From the NCBI GenBank assembly GCA_004519485.1, contig CP038116.1:682001-746000 (forward strand): a stretch of 64,000 bases of DNA, given 5' to 3'. Shown one piece after another: positions 24,906-35,963 of this stretch. Both the position numbers and the translations under genes were made by a program. Each line of letters starts with the position of its first letter. Position 1 is the first letter of the stretch. Under the pieces are notes generated by a model. That model was not told the DNA's origin. It worked only from the letters and a program-made list of their open reading frames with translations, and did no database searches. Origin of the DNA: Nannochloropsis oceanica. Lineage: Eukaryota > Sar > Eustigmatophyceae > Eustigmatales > Monodopsidaceae.

Positions 24906-27900
24906 ATGGCCCGTCTCTCTGCTTTGAGCGGCCTTGTCCTCTTCCTTGCCTCTGGCGCCCAAGCCTTCGTTCCCTCCCCTTTGGCCAGGATGAACACCGC
25001 CGCTAAGGTCGCCCCCCGCAGCAAGGTGAGTAGCGGCTTAAAGAAGGGCAGGAGAGGTTAAAGGGGGGTTGGAGGGCCGAGGCAGGCAGGGCATGAAGCA
25101 AGACGACGACGGAGGCAGGAAAGGAAAGAAAAAGGAGGAAGGGCAGGACGGAATGAAAGGTAACAAATGCCCTCTCTCGTTCGATACCGACGTATATTTG
25201 AGAATCAACATGTGTGCACCGGAAATACCGTTTTGTGTCCATTGCTCCTCCTCTCACATACCCCCCTCCCTCCCCCTCCCGTCCCATCAGGGCACTATGA
25301 GCATGGTCCAGACCGACGTCATGACGCTGACCCGCTATATGATTGAGAACACCAAGCAGTTCCCCGATGCCCAGGACCTCGAGGTGCTCATGTCTTCCAT
25401 CCAGGTACGTAAATAGATCTACGCCCCTCCGTCCTTCTCTCTCTCCCTCCCTCCCTTTCTGTCCGCCAATACGGTAGGAAAGTACATGCTCCTCCTTCCT
25501 TCCTTCTCTCCCTCCCTCCCCTCCCTCCTGCTATCAATGCCACCCTTCAGCCCCATTATTTAGTAAGCAAGCAACGCATTGGAGATAACCCCCGTATCCG
25601 CTCTTTCTCCCTCCCTCCATCCATCCCTCCCTCCCTCCCAGGTGGCCTGCAAGACCATCTCTAACCTGGTCTGCCGCGCGGGCATCAACGACTTGACGGG
25701 TCTTCAGGGCGGTATTAACGTGCAAGGGGAGGAGCAGAAGAAGCTGGATGTCATCTCCAACGATGTCCTCAAAGTACGTCCTCCCTCCCTCCCTCCCTCC
25801 CTCCCTCCCTCACTCACTCACTTTCGACATTTCTTTCCTTTGTTCCTCTCATTTACCCTTTCCGCCCTCCCTGCTTTTTTTTTCTTCCTCTAGAACGCCC
25901 TCCGCTTCACGGGCAAACTCGGTGTGGTGGCTTCGGAGGAGGAGGATCATCCCGTCCTTGTCGAGGAGGCCTTCAACAGCAAGTACGTCCCCTCCCTCCC
26001 TCCCTCTCTCCCTCCCTCCCTCCCTCCCTCCCTCTCTCCCTTCTTTCCTTCTTCATTGTGTCCATCACCTCTTAACCGTCATCTTAAAACCTATGTGTCC
26101 CATACACCTGAAAAGAAATTTCTTACCCCTCCCCTCCCCTCCCTCCCTCCCTCCCTCCCTCCCTCCCTCCCTCCCTCCCTCCCTCCCTCCCTTCCCAGGT
26201 ACGTGGCCGTTTTCGACCCCCTCGACGGGAGCAGCAACATCGACGCCGCTATCTCCACGGGCACCATTTTTGGAATCTTTTTGGAGAACGACGCCTGCTT
26301 GATCGACCCGGAGGTGAGGGGAAGGGAGGGAGGGAGGGAGGGAGGGAGGGAGGATTTTATGAAAAAACAAAGAAACTCGGAAATTCTTTTCCTTGAATCC
26401 TTAACCCGCCCTCCCGCCCTTCCTCCCCCCCTTCCTCGACACGCAGGGCGACATCTCTGAGCAACAAATGGCGTGCCTCCTCAACACCCTTCAGGTGAGG
26501 AAAGCAAAGGGAGGGAAGGAGGGAGGGAAGGAGGGAGGGAAGGAGGGAAGAAGAGAAGGAGGGAGGAGCAAGGTCACCTTCCACGGCACCTCCCTAACCC
26601 CTCCCTCCCCCCCTCCCTCCCCCCCTCCCTCCCCCCCTCCCTCCCCCCCTCCTTCCAGCCCGGGAGCAACCTGGTGGCATCCGGGTATGTTATGTACTCC
26701 TCCTCCACCATCTTCGTCCTGACCCTCGGCAACGGCGTCAACGGCTTCACCCTCGATCCTCAGATCGGCGAGTTCGTCCTCACCCACCCCAACATCAAGT
26801 ACGTACTCCTCCCTCCCTCCCTCCCTCCCTCGTCCTGAGCCTGAACAAGAGCATCAAAAAGTGCAACAGCGCCTCTTTCGATCCTCCTTCTTTTCCTTCC
26901 TTCCCTCTTTGCCCCGTCCCCTATCCCCAAAAATCGTGGCATTATCCCCACCCCGATCCTCCCTCCCTCCCTCCCTCCCTCCCTCTCCTCAGGATCCCAA
27001 AGCGCGGCAAGATCTACTCCTTCAACGAGGCAAATTACTTCGACTGGGATCCCAAGCTCCAAGATTACGTCAACGGCCTCAAGAAGGTGACTTCCTTCCT
27101 CCCTCCCTCCCTCCCTCCCACCCTCCCTACCTCCCTCCCTACCTACCTACCTACCTACCTACCTACCTACCTACCTACCTCCCTACTTCCCTCCCTCCCT
27201 TATGTCAGTTTCATGCCTGCCTGTCTTTCCTTCCTCCCTCTCTCCCCCCCTCCCTCGCTCCCTCCCACATGCTCACCCTTCCCTCCTTCCCGCCTTCCCT
27301 CCTTCCCTCCTCCCCTCCCTCCCTTCCTCCCTCCCTCGCTCTCTCAGAAAGGATACTCTTCCCGCTACATCGGCTCCATGGTCGGAGACATCCACCGCAC
27401 CCTCCTATGTACGTGTATGGGAGGTAGTGAGGGGGGAGGAGGAGGGAAGGAGGAGGGAGGGGAGGGAATAGAGAGGGGGAGCTAGAGGAAGGAACAAGGT
27501 AGGGCAGAAAGGGGGGGAGGGAGGGAGGGAGGGAGGGAGGGAGGGAGGGAGGGACGGAGGGACGGAGACAGACAGGATGATGTGACGTGCGTTGGGCCCC
27601 GGTCGTTTTCCCCCGGGCGATGGACGCCCATTCCATTCTCACCTCCCTCCCTCCCTCCCTCCCTCCCTCCCTCCCTCTTGCAACAGACGGCGGGGTGTTC
27701 GGCTACCCTTCGGACAAGAAGAACGTGAATGGCAAGCTCCGTCTGCTTTATGAGGCGGCGCCCATGGGCTTCATCATGGAGCAGGCCGGCGGGAAGGTAC
27801 CCCCCTTCTCGCCCTCCCTCCTTCCCTCCCTCCCTTGGTCGCTCCCTCCCTCCCTCCCTCTCTCCTTTCCTCCCTCCCCCCCTCCCTATTCCTCTGTCAC

Positions 27901-28078
27901 CGCTCCACCAAATCAAACCCCCCCCCCTTTCAACCCTCCCTCCCTCCTTCCCGCCCTTCAGGCCACCACCGGCACGGAGCCCATCCACGATCTGCAGCCC
28001 AAGAGCGTCCACCAGCGGGTGCCTACCTACCTTGGATCCCCTGAGGATGTAGACGAGCTCGTGGCCATGCTCAAGTAA
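24906..28078 (+). CDS. FBP: Fructose-1,6-bisphosphatase, plastid-targeted
   Basis: Hydrolyses fructose-1,6-bisphosphate to fructose-6-phosphate; with a plastid address it would serve the Calvin cycle. Eleven exons: 24906-25025, 25291-25404, 25642-25773, 25894-25982, 26199-26313, 26447-26494, 26659-26798, 26993-27086, 27348-27408, 27687-27796, 27962-28078. Phases match throughout, 379 residues. The signal peptide ends AQA and is followed by [20 protein letters not shown], a heterokont bipartite plastid signal. Catalytic motif: [13 protein letters not shown] (metal site). Others: [60 protein letters not shown]. The region matching the redox loop of plant plastid FBPase reads [13 protein letters not shown], with one Cys where plants have a regulatory pair, so thioredoxin control by the plant mechanism is doubtful. 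Introns are packed with CCCT and GGGA repeats. Confidence 0.96.
27137..27182. repeat. (CCTA)n tetranucleotide repeat in FBPase intron 8
   Basis: About eleven tandem CCTA units embedded in the wider (CCCT)n tract, a one-base variant of the dominant repeat that has itself expanded. Confidence 0.9.
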
Positions 28079-28753
28079 ACGCCTGTCGTTCGTCCGCCGT
28101 CGCTCCGACTGTCGGTGTTGAGCGAGAAACACCGGGTGAGAGTGTGTGAATGTGTGAGAGAGAGAGCGAGAAACACTGGAAGATAAAATGAGAGAGAGGA
28201 GACCAACATGAACACAGAAGACGAAGGAGGAGACGGATAACGCTCTCACGCGCCACTGTCAGCAGCCAGCAGTAGTAGTAGCAGCAGCAATTTCAGGGTG
28301 GGCGTGCAGCGGCCTCTGTTGTGTGTGTATCCGTGTCGTTTTGTCGTAATTTTCTGTCTTTGTATGTCCTGTGTGTGTCTGCCTGTGTCTGCATGTGAAA
28401 GAGGAGGGAGGGGAATATGAAAGAGGTCTGCTTCTTTGCCTCTCGATTTAATTCGTGTGTGTGGCGGAAGATGGACTATTGGGGTTAGGGAGGGTGAGAG
28501 GGGGAAGGGGAGGAGGAGGAGGAGGAGGAGGAGGAGGAGCAAGGCATGAGGGAGGGAGGAGGGAAGAAAAGGAATAACACGGTAAAGAGCGAGCAACCAG
28601 CAGCACCAGCAGCAACAGCAACAGCAACAGCAGCGAGATGAGATGCTGTGGTCTATGGCCCATCCGCCCCTGCGCCTTTAATTTTCCTCTCTCTTTTTTT
28701 GCCTCTCTCTCTCTTTCCCTGCCTCTCTCTCTCTCTCCCTCTCTGCCCTTCTA

Positions 28754-28784
<31 letters not shown>

Positions 28785-28979
28785 CTGCCATTCTGTTGAG
28801 CGCCCTCTCGCACTTTCTCTGAAACTATCTCTCCTTTCTCCCCTCCCTCCCTCCCTCCCTCCCTCTTTTTATTCCCCTTTATTCCTCCAAGAAAATCCTT
28901 CCCTGAGGCTTTCCACTCTCCGCCCTCCCTCCTTTCCGCCCGCCCGCCCTTCCTCCCTCCCTCCCTCCCCCCTTACTTC
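28079..28979. other. Convergent intergenic region with simple repeats
   Basis: About 900 bp between the stops of FBPase (plus) and the AIFM2-like gene (minus). It contains GAGA and GTGT-rich stretches (28140-28400), a GGA run (28515-28540), AGC/AAC trinucleotides (28595-28635), a CT-rich run (28690-28790) and CCCT tracts. No gene is supported. Confidence 0.6.
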
Positions 28980-31307
28980 TCACGCCTCTTTTTTTTCCCC
29001 TCCCCGGAACGACCCGCCACCTGCCCCCTCCTTGCTCCTCCCCCTCCCTCCCCCCCTCCTCCGTCCATCCGGCACTACCCATCGGTGCAAGAGGAACGTG
29101 ATGGGATGGGCCACGACGTGCCAGAAGAAGGAGGAGAGGCGGCTCCCTCGTGCCTCCCATATTTTGCTCCATTCGATCAACGCCTTGACCAGCGCCGCCA
29201 CCCTTCCCAATACAGGCCCCGCCAGCTGGGGAGGGAGGGAGGGTGGGGGGGAGGGAGGGAGGGAGGAAGGGAGGGAGGGAGGGAGGGAGGGAGGGAGGGC
29301 CAATGAGAACGAAGTCGAGAAGAGCGATTCCACAAAAATTACGAAAATCAACCACAAGGACATCTCCCCTCCCTCCCTCCCTCCCTCCCTCCCTCCCTCC
29401 CTCCCTCACCACCCATTCGTTGAAGACCAAAATGCCTTCGTGAGGTCCCAGGCTGATGCAGTAGAGGAGGGGGGCCACCGGTGCTCCCACCAGGGCAGAG
29501 GGGTAGGACCATGACCAGGAGGAGGAGGAGGAGGAGGAGGAGGAGGTGGAGGAGGTGGTGGTAGAGAGAGCGGCAAGGATCTGAGAAGGGAGGTATGGAG
29601 GGAGGGAGGAATGGAGGAAGGGCGGGTTTGGGGAGGAGAGACATTGACTTTTACCGATACATACCGCCCTCCCTCCCTTCTTCTCTCCCTCCCTCCCTCC
29701 TTCTGTCCCCTCCCTCCCTTCGGTTTTGCCCTCCTTACCTGTCTTGCCGCTGTTTCCGCCTGTAGTTCTGCAGCAAAGGCCGTCTTCTCGTCTCCGGCAG
29801 GGGTGCAAATGACATCACCCGCGGCCAGGACGAGGGAAGGAGGGGGGGAAGGCAGGGGGGAGGACGCGGCGGAGGAGAAGGAGGCGACACGGAGGCGGCT
29901 GTCGGTCACGAGCCAGCCGGCGTTGGCCTCGATGCCTGCCGGAGAGGAGGCGAGGGAGGGAGGGAGGGAGGGAGGGAGGTGATGAAAGGGAGAGGAAAAG
30001 AGGGGAGGCAAGGCGCGCACCTGGTTAAGGGAGGGAGGAAGGGAGGGGAAGGGAAAGAGGGAGGAGAGAGGGAAGGAGGGAAGGAGGGAAGGAGGGAGGG
30101 AGGGAGGGAGGGAGGGAGGGAGGGAGGGAAGGAAGACACGCACCTGGCGAGGGGAGATAAGATGGGCCGCTGGGCGTGGGCCCTGTGCAGCGATAGACGA
30201 GAAAAGAGGAGGAGGAGGAGGAGGAGGAGGAGGAGGAGGAGGAGGAGGGGGAGGAGGAGGAGGAGGAGGAGGAGGAGGAGGAGGACAAAATATCGATGGA
30301 GGAAAAGGAGGAGGAAGGCTTGAGCACACGGCCCGATTTGGTCTTAATGCTACGAGCGACGCTGGAGGCACCGAGGGAGGTAGGAGGGGAGGAAGAGGAG
30401 GAGGGAGGAAGGTCTATTACCTCGTCCCCCAGGACTACCTGCACGCTATGCGCCTGCAAAGGGAGGGCGGGAGGGAGGGAGGGAGGGGAGGAAGGAGGGA
30501 GGAAGGGAGGAAGGGAGGAAGGGAGGAAGAGAGAAAGGGAAGGTGGGAGGAAGGGAAGGTGAAAAGGCGAGACGCACGAAATCCGTTGGCTCTTGTTTTA
30601 TTTCTGCCAATCCACTTCCTTTCCCTTCCTCCCTCCCTTCCTTCCTCCGTCTTTTCCCCACCTTCAACCACTGTAGAGCCGCCTTCCCGCACGCAGCTGG
30701 AAACCCTGGCAACAACCGCGCAGTCTTTGACACCAACACAATCATCGGCCCCTTCCTCCCTCCCTCCCTCCTTCCTTCCTTCCTCCCCATCCACCTCCGC
30801 AGAAACCAGAGTCTCCCCTCCTTCACTCTTGTCCGCCTGGCGGCAGCAGCAGCAGCTGCCGCCGCCAACTCTGCCGCCAGCTCGACCCCTACTGTTCCTC
30901 CTCCCACAATCAGGACGTTGCTCGCTGCTGTTGCTGCTCTTGCCGCCTTCTTCAGCGCCCGCAATCGCCCTCTTCGTGATAATCCATCTCCTTCCTCCTG
31001 CTGCTGCTTTTTGGCCTGGTCGTAGCGCTGCTGGAATGTTCTATGCCTGCTCTGCTGGAGCTCCTTCCCAACAGAGCGAGATTGCTTCTGCTGCTCCTCC
31101 TCCTCCTGCTGCTTCTCCATCTTTTGAGACGCCGGAAGAGAGAGAGGGAGGGAGAGAGGGCGAAGGGGAGGAAGGGAGGGGGGGAGGGAAAAAGGGAGAG
31201 ATGAAGGGGCTTTGATGGGATGGGGGTAGCCCGAGCCAGTGCAGAGGAGCAAGAAATCGTACTTGAGCTCAATGGTCCTTGCTCTGGTTCTCGTGTCGGC
31301 GCTGCTC

Positions 31308-31378
<71 letters not shown>

Positions 31379-32110
31379 GTTGCCGTCCCCTGTCACCTTC
31401 TTCCCGTCACCGTAGTTGTTGTCTGCATCGTTTCCTTGACAGGCCACGATGACCTTCCCAGGCTCTACGCGGGTGAGCCAACCTTGCACCCACTCTGCCC
31501 GAGGGCCGCCGTGCTTGCCATCTGCAGTGGGAGCGGGCCCGAGCGTCCTGTGTGTCAAGGGAGGCGGACACGAAGGGATGAGACGTGAATAGGAAAGGAT
31601 GCTTATTGGAGAGAAGGCCTCTGGTTCGGGGTGGAGGGAGTGTGTGGAATGGCAGGTAGGTGGTCGGTTGTGTGTGGGGAAGGAGTGTGGTAGATGCTGA
31701 CGCGTCCTCCGGGAGACAGAGCACGCCATTGGCTGCTGGCGACCCATTCTTCACCACTCGCTCGTGCTTTTTTATGTCTTCTCCACTAGTTTACTCCTCT
31801 TTGCTGTAAGCGACATCTTTCTCCATTCCATCCTCCCTCCCGCCCCTACCCTTTGTACTCACTCTTCCAAAGGCACGCACAATCCTTCGGCGTGCTCAGG
31901 CGCCACAAACGCACGCAGGATGCCCGGGGTGTACTCAAAATAGTCCTTGGGCTCTATCAGGGTCACACGCAGGGGTTGTTTGTCCTTGTTATGGCGTGCA
32001 TGAAGCAGGGTACGGGCAGCGGCAAGGCCGGCAAACGAGGCTCCGACAATGATGACAGAGGCAGGTGGGTCGGATGCCGACGATGAAGAAGTGGAGACGA
32101 CTCCACCCAT
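28980..32110 (-). CDS. AIFM2/FSP1-like FAD-dependent oxidoreductase
   Basis: Predicted NAD(P)H:quinone-type oxidoreductase of the AMID/AIFM2/NDH-2 family. Exons 32110-31863, 31547-30662, 30453-30144, 29935-29739, 29580-29410 and 29225-28980 are phase-consistent, 685 residues, almost twice the usual ~370. Extra length comes from low-complexity inserts: about 21 Ser from an AGC run, a second Ser tract from CTC repeats, Gln/Glu-rich and SLPP-like stretches. FAD motif: SVIIVGASFAGLAAARTL. Family motif: KDYFEYTPGILRAFVAPEHA. NAD(P)H motif: NVLIVGGGTVGVELAAELA. Further blocks: ARLLPGFPAACGKAALQWLK, LVYRCTGPTPS, VLAAGDV, DEKTAFAAELQAETAARQI and a hydrophobic C-terminus (HPITFLLHRWVV). There is no obvious targeting signal. 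In animals FSP1 reduces CoQ to limit lipid peroxidation; that role here is inference. Confidence 0.85.
31305..31380. repeat. (CTG)n run coding poly-Ser on the minus strand
   Basis: About 20 CTG/CAG triplets, read AGC on the minus strand, sit in frame in exon 2 of the AIFM2-like gene. Confidence 0.95.
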
Positions 32111-32676
32111 GGCGATGGTTCCGCTTGACTTTCGCGTTCCTACTACTTTTATGTGTTTTGATGCGTGTGCGTGTACGTTAAGTCGTGTAACGGGAAGACG
32201 TGGCAAGGCAATAAAACGAGGAGGAATTGCATTGCATTGCTTCCCGATACGTTCCCACGCCTTCCCCCGTAGAGACGCGCGTCAAATTGTTGTTGCAGGG
32301 CGCGTCGTCAAACATGAGCTTAAGACTTTTTTAAAATAATAATATTTTTCATCGCCTGTTGTGTGACTTTTAAAAAGTTCGCTCTGGGCAGTGGTAGGAA
32401 GAAGAGCACGCACCGCCCCGAGCATTTTCCCGCCCTTGCTTCACCCAACCGCAAGAAAGTCTTGCGTCTAGTGAAGGGAAAGGCTCATAATGGGCTTACT
32501 TACCCTCTAGTCCTTCATGATTTTGAAGGCAATGCCGAAGAAGGCGGACATGATAACACACAGTGCAAAAATGCCTGATAGTCAGCCGATGCCTGCCACA
32601 CACACCCCTTTCCCTTCTTCCCCAACAAAGAAACGGGGGCTCAATATCACTCACCAGGTAAACTGAGCCATTCATG
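32111..32676. other. Intergenic region between two minus-strand genes
   Basis: About 570 bp holding the promoter of the AIFM2-like gene and the 3' end of the DUF6940-like gene. It is AT-rich around 32325-32385. No gene is supported. Confidence 0.5.
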
Positions 32677-33570
32677 TCAATATTTCTTTCCACTCTTTCG
32701 TCCACCACCCTCATGTACATCTCCCTCTTCTCTTGTCCCTGTCCCTCCTCGTGCCACGTACTCTTGCCAGCAGTAGTACTTGGGTTGAGCCTCCACCCGC
32801 ACGTGTAACCAGGCCACGCCCATCCCACTTGTCGACACCCACACCAACTCCTCATTATCGACACCAACTTCTTCCCCATCCGCGTTTTTCTTGTGCATGC
32901 AGCTGTCCAGTGTCACCTGTGCGACGCGCTGCAAGAGCGCGAGCTTTTGACTGGTAGGGACGGAGGGTGCACGAAGGTACGAGAGAAAGTGGCTGTAACT
33001 GCCCTTGTCGCCTTGCCCCAGGTAACAAGGTACAACTAATGTGGCATCTCTTCCCAAGTTGTCAAAGACACAGATGCTGTCTCCATTTTCCCCCTTGCCA
33101 TTTTTCTTTTTCTCCTCTCTCCATCTGTGCTGTCTCTCGAAGTATTCGCGAAAGGGATAATCATCCGCATCCTCTTGCGCTGCCATGCGCTCCAGGGCCG
33201 GAGATGCAAGAAGCATGCACTCAAAGGGTATTTGTGTGTTGGTTAGAAGCCGATAAGAGATGGGCGGACACTCCCAAAATGCTGCGGCGAATGTACAGGC
33301 TTGTAAAGCTTCGAGGAGAAGAGTGGTCGCATGCGGCGTGCTGGGTGAAGACGAAGTGGAGGAGGTGGTGTTGGTGGAGGAGGAGAAGGAGGATGCGGGT
33401 GCTGATGAGGGGTGTGATGGTGAAGGAGAAGAAAAATACGATGATGAAGTAGGCGAAATGGGCTTAGCCAGAGCTTGGAGTACATGGAGGAAGGACACGG
33501 GCGTGCCGGTGGCTTCGTCAATGGCGACAAGACCATAATGCGTCGAGGAGTTGGACGATTGGAAGATCAT
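32677..33570 (-). CDS. DUF6940-like protein, unknown function
   Basis: Single uninterrupted frame of 297 residues from the ATG at 33570; the open frame extends upstream to 33693 but without ATG. Conserved-looking blocks: HYGLVAIDEATGTPVSFLHV, FAAAFWECPPIS, FDNLGRDATLVVPCYLG, YSHFLSYLRAPS, WVSTSGMGVAWLHVRVE and PKYYCWQEYV. The WxSTSGxGVxWLHVR and PKYY signature matches what I recall of DUF6940, found in bacteria and protists; this assignment is from memory. A Ser/Thr-rich linker of about 45 residues separates the N-terminal strand from the rest. No signal or membrane segments are seen. Function unknown. Confidence 0.7.
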   Translation of the reverse strand: MIFQSSNSSTHYGLVAIDEATGTPVSFLHVLQALAKPISPTSSSYFSSPSPSHPSSAPASSFSSSTNTTSSTSSSPSTPHATTLLLEALQACTFAAAFWECPPISYRLLTNTQIPFECMLLASPALERMAAQEDADDYPFREYFERQHRWREEKKKNGKGENGDSICVFDNLGRDATLVVPCYLGQGDKGSYSHFLSYLRAPSVPTSQKLALLQRVAQVTLDSCMHKKNADGEEVGVDNEELVWVSTSGMGVAWLHVRVEAQPKYYCWQEYVARGGTGTREEGDVHEGGGRKSGKKY

Positions 33571-33977
33571 GGCAATGGCATTGATTAATGGCGCTGACTT
33601 AAAAAGAGGACGACAAATGGACGACGGGTGGCGGAAGTCGAGGAGACGCTCGACTACCACTCTGGAACGGAGAGGGAGGGGGGTCGTGGACAACTTCTTG
33701 TTCTTTGGCGACGCTTTAGGTTGAGGCGATTAGCGTCTTGGCGAGCGCGGTGCGGCGTCAGCTTGCACGGGCGCGTGGGACTTTGTTGCAGGTGCTCTGT
33801 GTATGGGTGTGCGTGTGTGGAAAATAGAGACAGAGAGACAGAGAGAGAAAGGGGTGGGCAGAATTGTAACCTCCTCACCCTCCCTTCCTCCTCCCAGATC
33901 GAACCTTTAGGCGCAGCCCCACCCCACGACGTGCCAACTACTACCGCCAGCACCAGCACCAGCACCAGCTATCGTGT
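33571..33977. promoter_or_regulatory. Divergent upstream region, DUF6940-like and MsrA
   Basis: About 400 bp between divergent start codons. It includes a GTGTGTGTGG/GAGACAGAGA stretch (33785-33855). The MsrA 5' exon structure is uncertain, so part of this may be transcribed. Confidence 0.35.
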
Positions 33978-35445
33978 ATGTGCCATCGTTCGTCTTCTTC
34001 TCGTCTCATTTTTCCCTCGCTTTTCGGGCTTATCATCTTTAGCAGCAGCACTCTATCCGCCTCGTGGACCAAAGACTTGGCCGACAAAGCCGGTGCTTTC
34101 CTGGACAGCACGCTGCAAATGGGACAAGGCATGTCGGGCGGAGGAAAACCTTTCGGAGAGGCGGCTGCACAAATCCTCCGCAACCCCGTGGGTAGCAGGG
34201 CGTGCAAGGGGACCGGAAATGATATACAGGAGGTTGCCACCTTTGCAGCAGGGTGTTTTTGGTCTGGTGGGTAGTTCTAGCGCTTTCCCGCTGGAACTCT
34301 TCTCCTCTCTCTTTTTTTTCTCCCTTTCTCTTTCATTCATCTGTCTTGTCTCAGTATATGCACGCGGAATACGCTGGGCTGACGCATTTAAGTACGGCGT
34401 TAATCAATGCCCATTCACCCTCTTTCCCTCCGTCCCCCCCCTCCCTCTCTTCCTCGCAGTCGAACTCTCGTTCCAACGCGTCCCCGGGGTTTTGAGCACC
34501 CGCGTCGGCTACATCGGGGGCCACACCCCCAACCCCACCTACCAAGATGTCTGTACAGGTACCACAGGTCACGCCGAAGCCGTCGAAATCAAGTTTGATC
34601 CCTCTATAGGTACGAGGGAGGGAAGGAGGGAGGGAGGGAGGAAAGGAGGGAAGGGAGATGGAAGTTAGGGAAGGGAGGGGGGGGAAAGACATGAAGACTG
34701 ATAAGGAAAGTAACGAAAATGCGCGGCCAACGCACTCATATACTCCCTCCTCTCCCTCGGTTCTTTGGCAGTATCCTACCCGGAGCTCTTGACCGTGCTG
34801 TGGGACCGACACGACCCCACGCAGAAAGACAGGCAGGGGAATGATAGAGGCACGCAGTACCGGTCGGCGTGAGTAGGGGGGATGGAAGGGAGGGAGATGG
34901 CCACTTACGCTCGGGAAGACAAGAGGACGTTCATGTGCAGGGAAGACAAATTGGAAATTGGAGAGGCGCTCTCAGCAGAACTTCGCCTCCACCTTCACTC
35001 CTTCTCTCCTTCCCACCCTCACCTTCCCTCCCTCCCTTCCTCCCTCCTTCCCTCTCTTCCTCGCAAAGTATCTTCTACCACTCCCTCGCCCAGAAGGAGC
35101 AGGCTGAGGCCAGCATCAAGGAGGACGAGAAACACCGTCTCTCACCGATTGTCACGCAGGTGGTGCCCGCGACCACGTTTTACGAAGCAGAGGTAGGGAG
35201 GGAGGGAGGGAGGGAGGGAGGGAGGGAGGGAGGGACGGTAAGGGGGCGTTACTCTCTACTAGCGAAAAGTGGAAAAGAAGGAGGTCTGAAAAGGCAGGAG
35301 GAAAGGCGCCAAGGGCTCAATACATCTTCCCTCTTTTCCTCCCTCCCTCACTCCCTCCCTCTAGGAGTACCACCAACAGTATCTTCAGAAAGGAGGGCAA
35401 TGCGCGCGTAAACAAGACCTGACGCCCATCCGGTGCTACGGTTAG
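33978..35445 (+). CDS. MSRA: Peptide methionine sulfoxide reductase A
   Basis: Reduces methionine-S-sulfoxide in proteins using thioredoxin. Exons 33978-34266, 34460-34609, 34772-34868, 35069-35192 and 35365-35445 are phase-matched, 246 residues. Catalytic motif: AAGCFWSVELSFQ, with the reactive Cys split from its helix by an intron after GCFWS. Further motifs: [41 protein letters not shown] and [12 protein letters not shown]. Two C-terminal Cys ([17 protein letters not shown]) are the usual resolving residues. The N-terminus has a hydrophobic stretch ([20 protein letters not shown]) suggesting an organellar or secretory address, but the start is uncertain because an intron in 33965-34045 is possible. 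Exon 4 uses an AAG acceptor. Confidence 0.93.
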
Positions 35446-35697
35446 GTGGGACGGAAGGGAGGGAGGAAGGGAGGAGGGGAGGGGGGGAGGGGGGGAAGGA
35501 GCGATAGAGGGAAGGGAGAAGAGTCAAGAGGTGCGTTTATACATTCGCGTGTAGGGAATGGAACCAACAAGGCATTTCGCGCATTAAAATCTCTTTCTGT
35601 CTCGCTTTATCGTCGGGCTTACTTTTAATTCCTCTTTGGTTGCTTTACTTGCCTCCTCTCCTCTTTTTCTTTTTTTCTATGTCCCTCGCTCTCTAAA

Positions 35698-35743
<46 letters not shown>

Positions 35744-35963
35744 TACACACACATGTATATATATACATATATATATATATGTGTTTGTGTATACATATGT
35801 ATATATACTATGTGTGTTTGTTTGTGCATGTGTGCGTGTGTATCTGCATGTATGTACATGTATGCAGATGTGTAAATGGAGAGATAGAGAGGCTCGCACA
35901 CTTATCACTGCGTACTGCAACTCCTGCTCCTGCTCCTCCTGCTCCGCCTGCTCCTCCTGCTAT
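35446..35963. other. Convergent intergenic region with TA/TG repeats
   Basis: About 520 bp between the stops of MsrA (plus) and the lipase (minus). A GGGA tract follows the MsrA stop. (TA)n and (TGTA)n microsatellites occupy about 35697-35870, and CTCCTG repeats 35925-35960. Confidence 0.85.

Noticed and set aside
35697-35870. Possible origin or matrix attachment site at the TA/TG-rich run
   Set aside because: Nothing beyond simple-repeat composition supports it; it lies in an ordinary convergent intergenic region.
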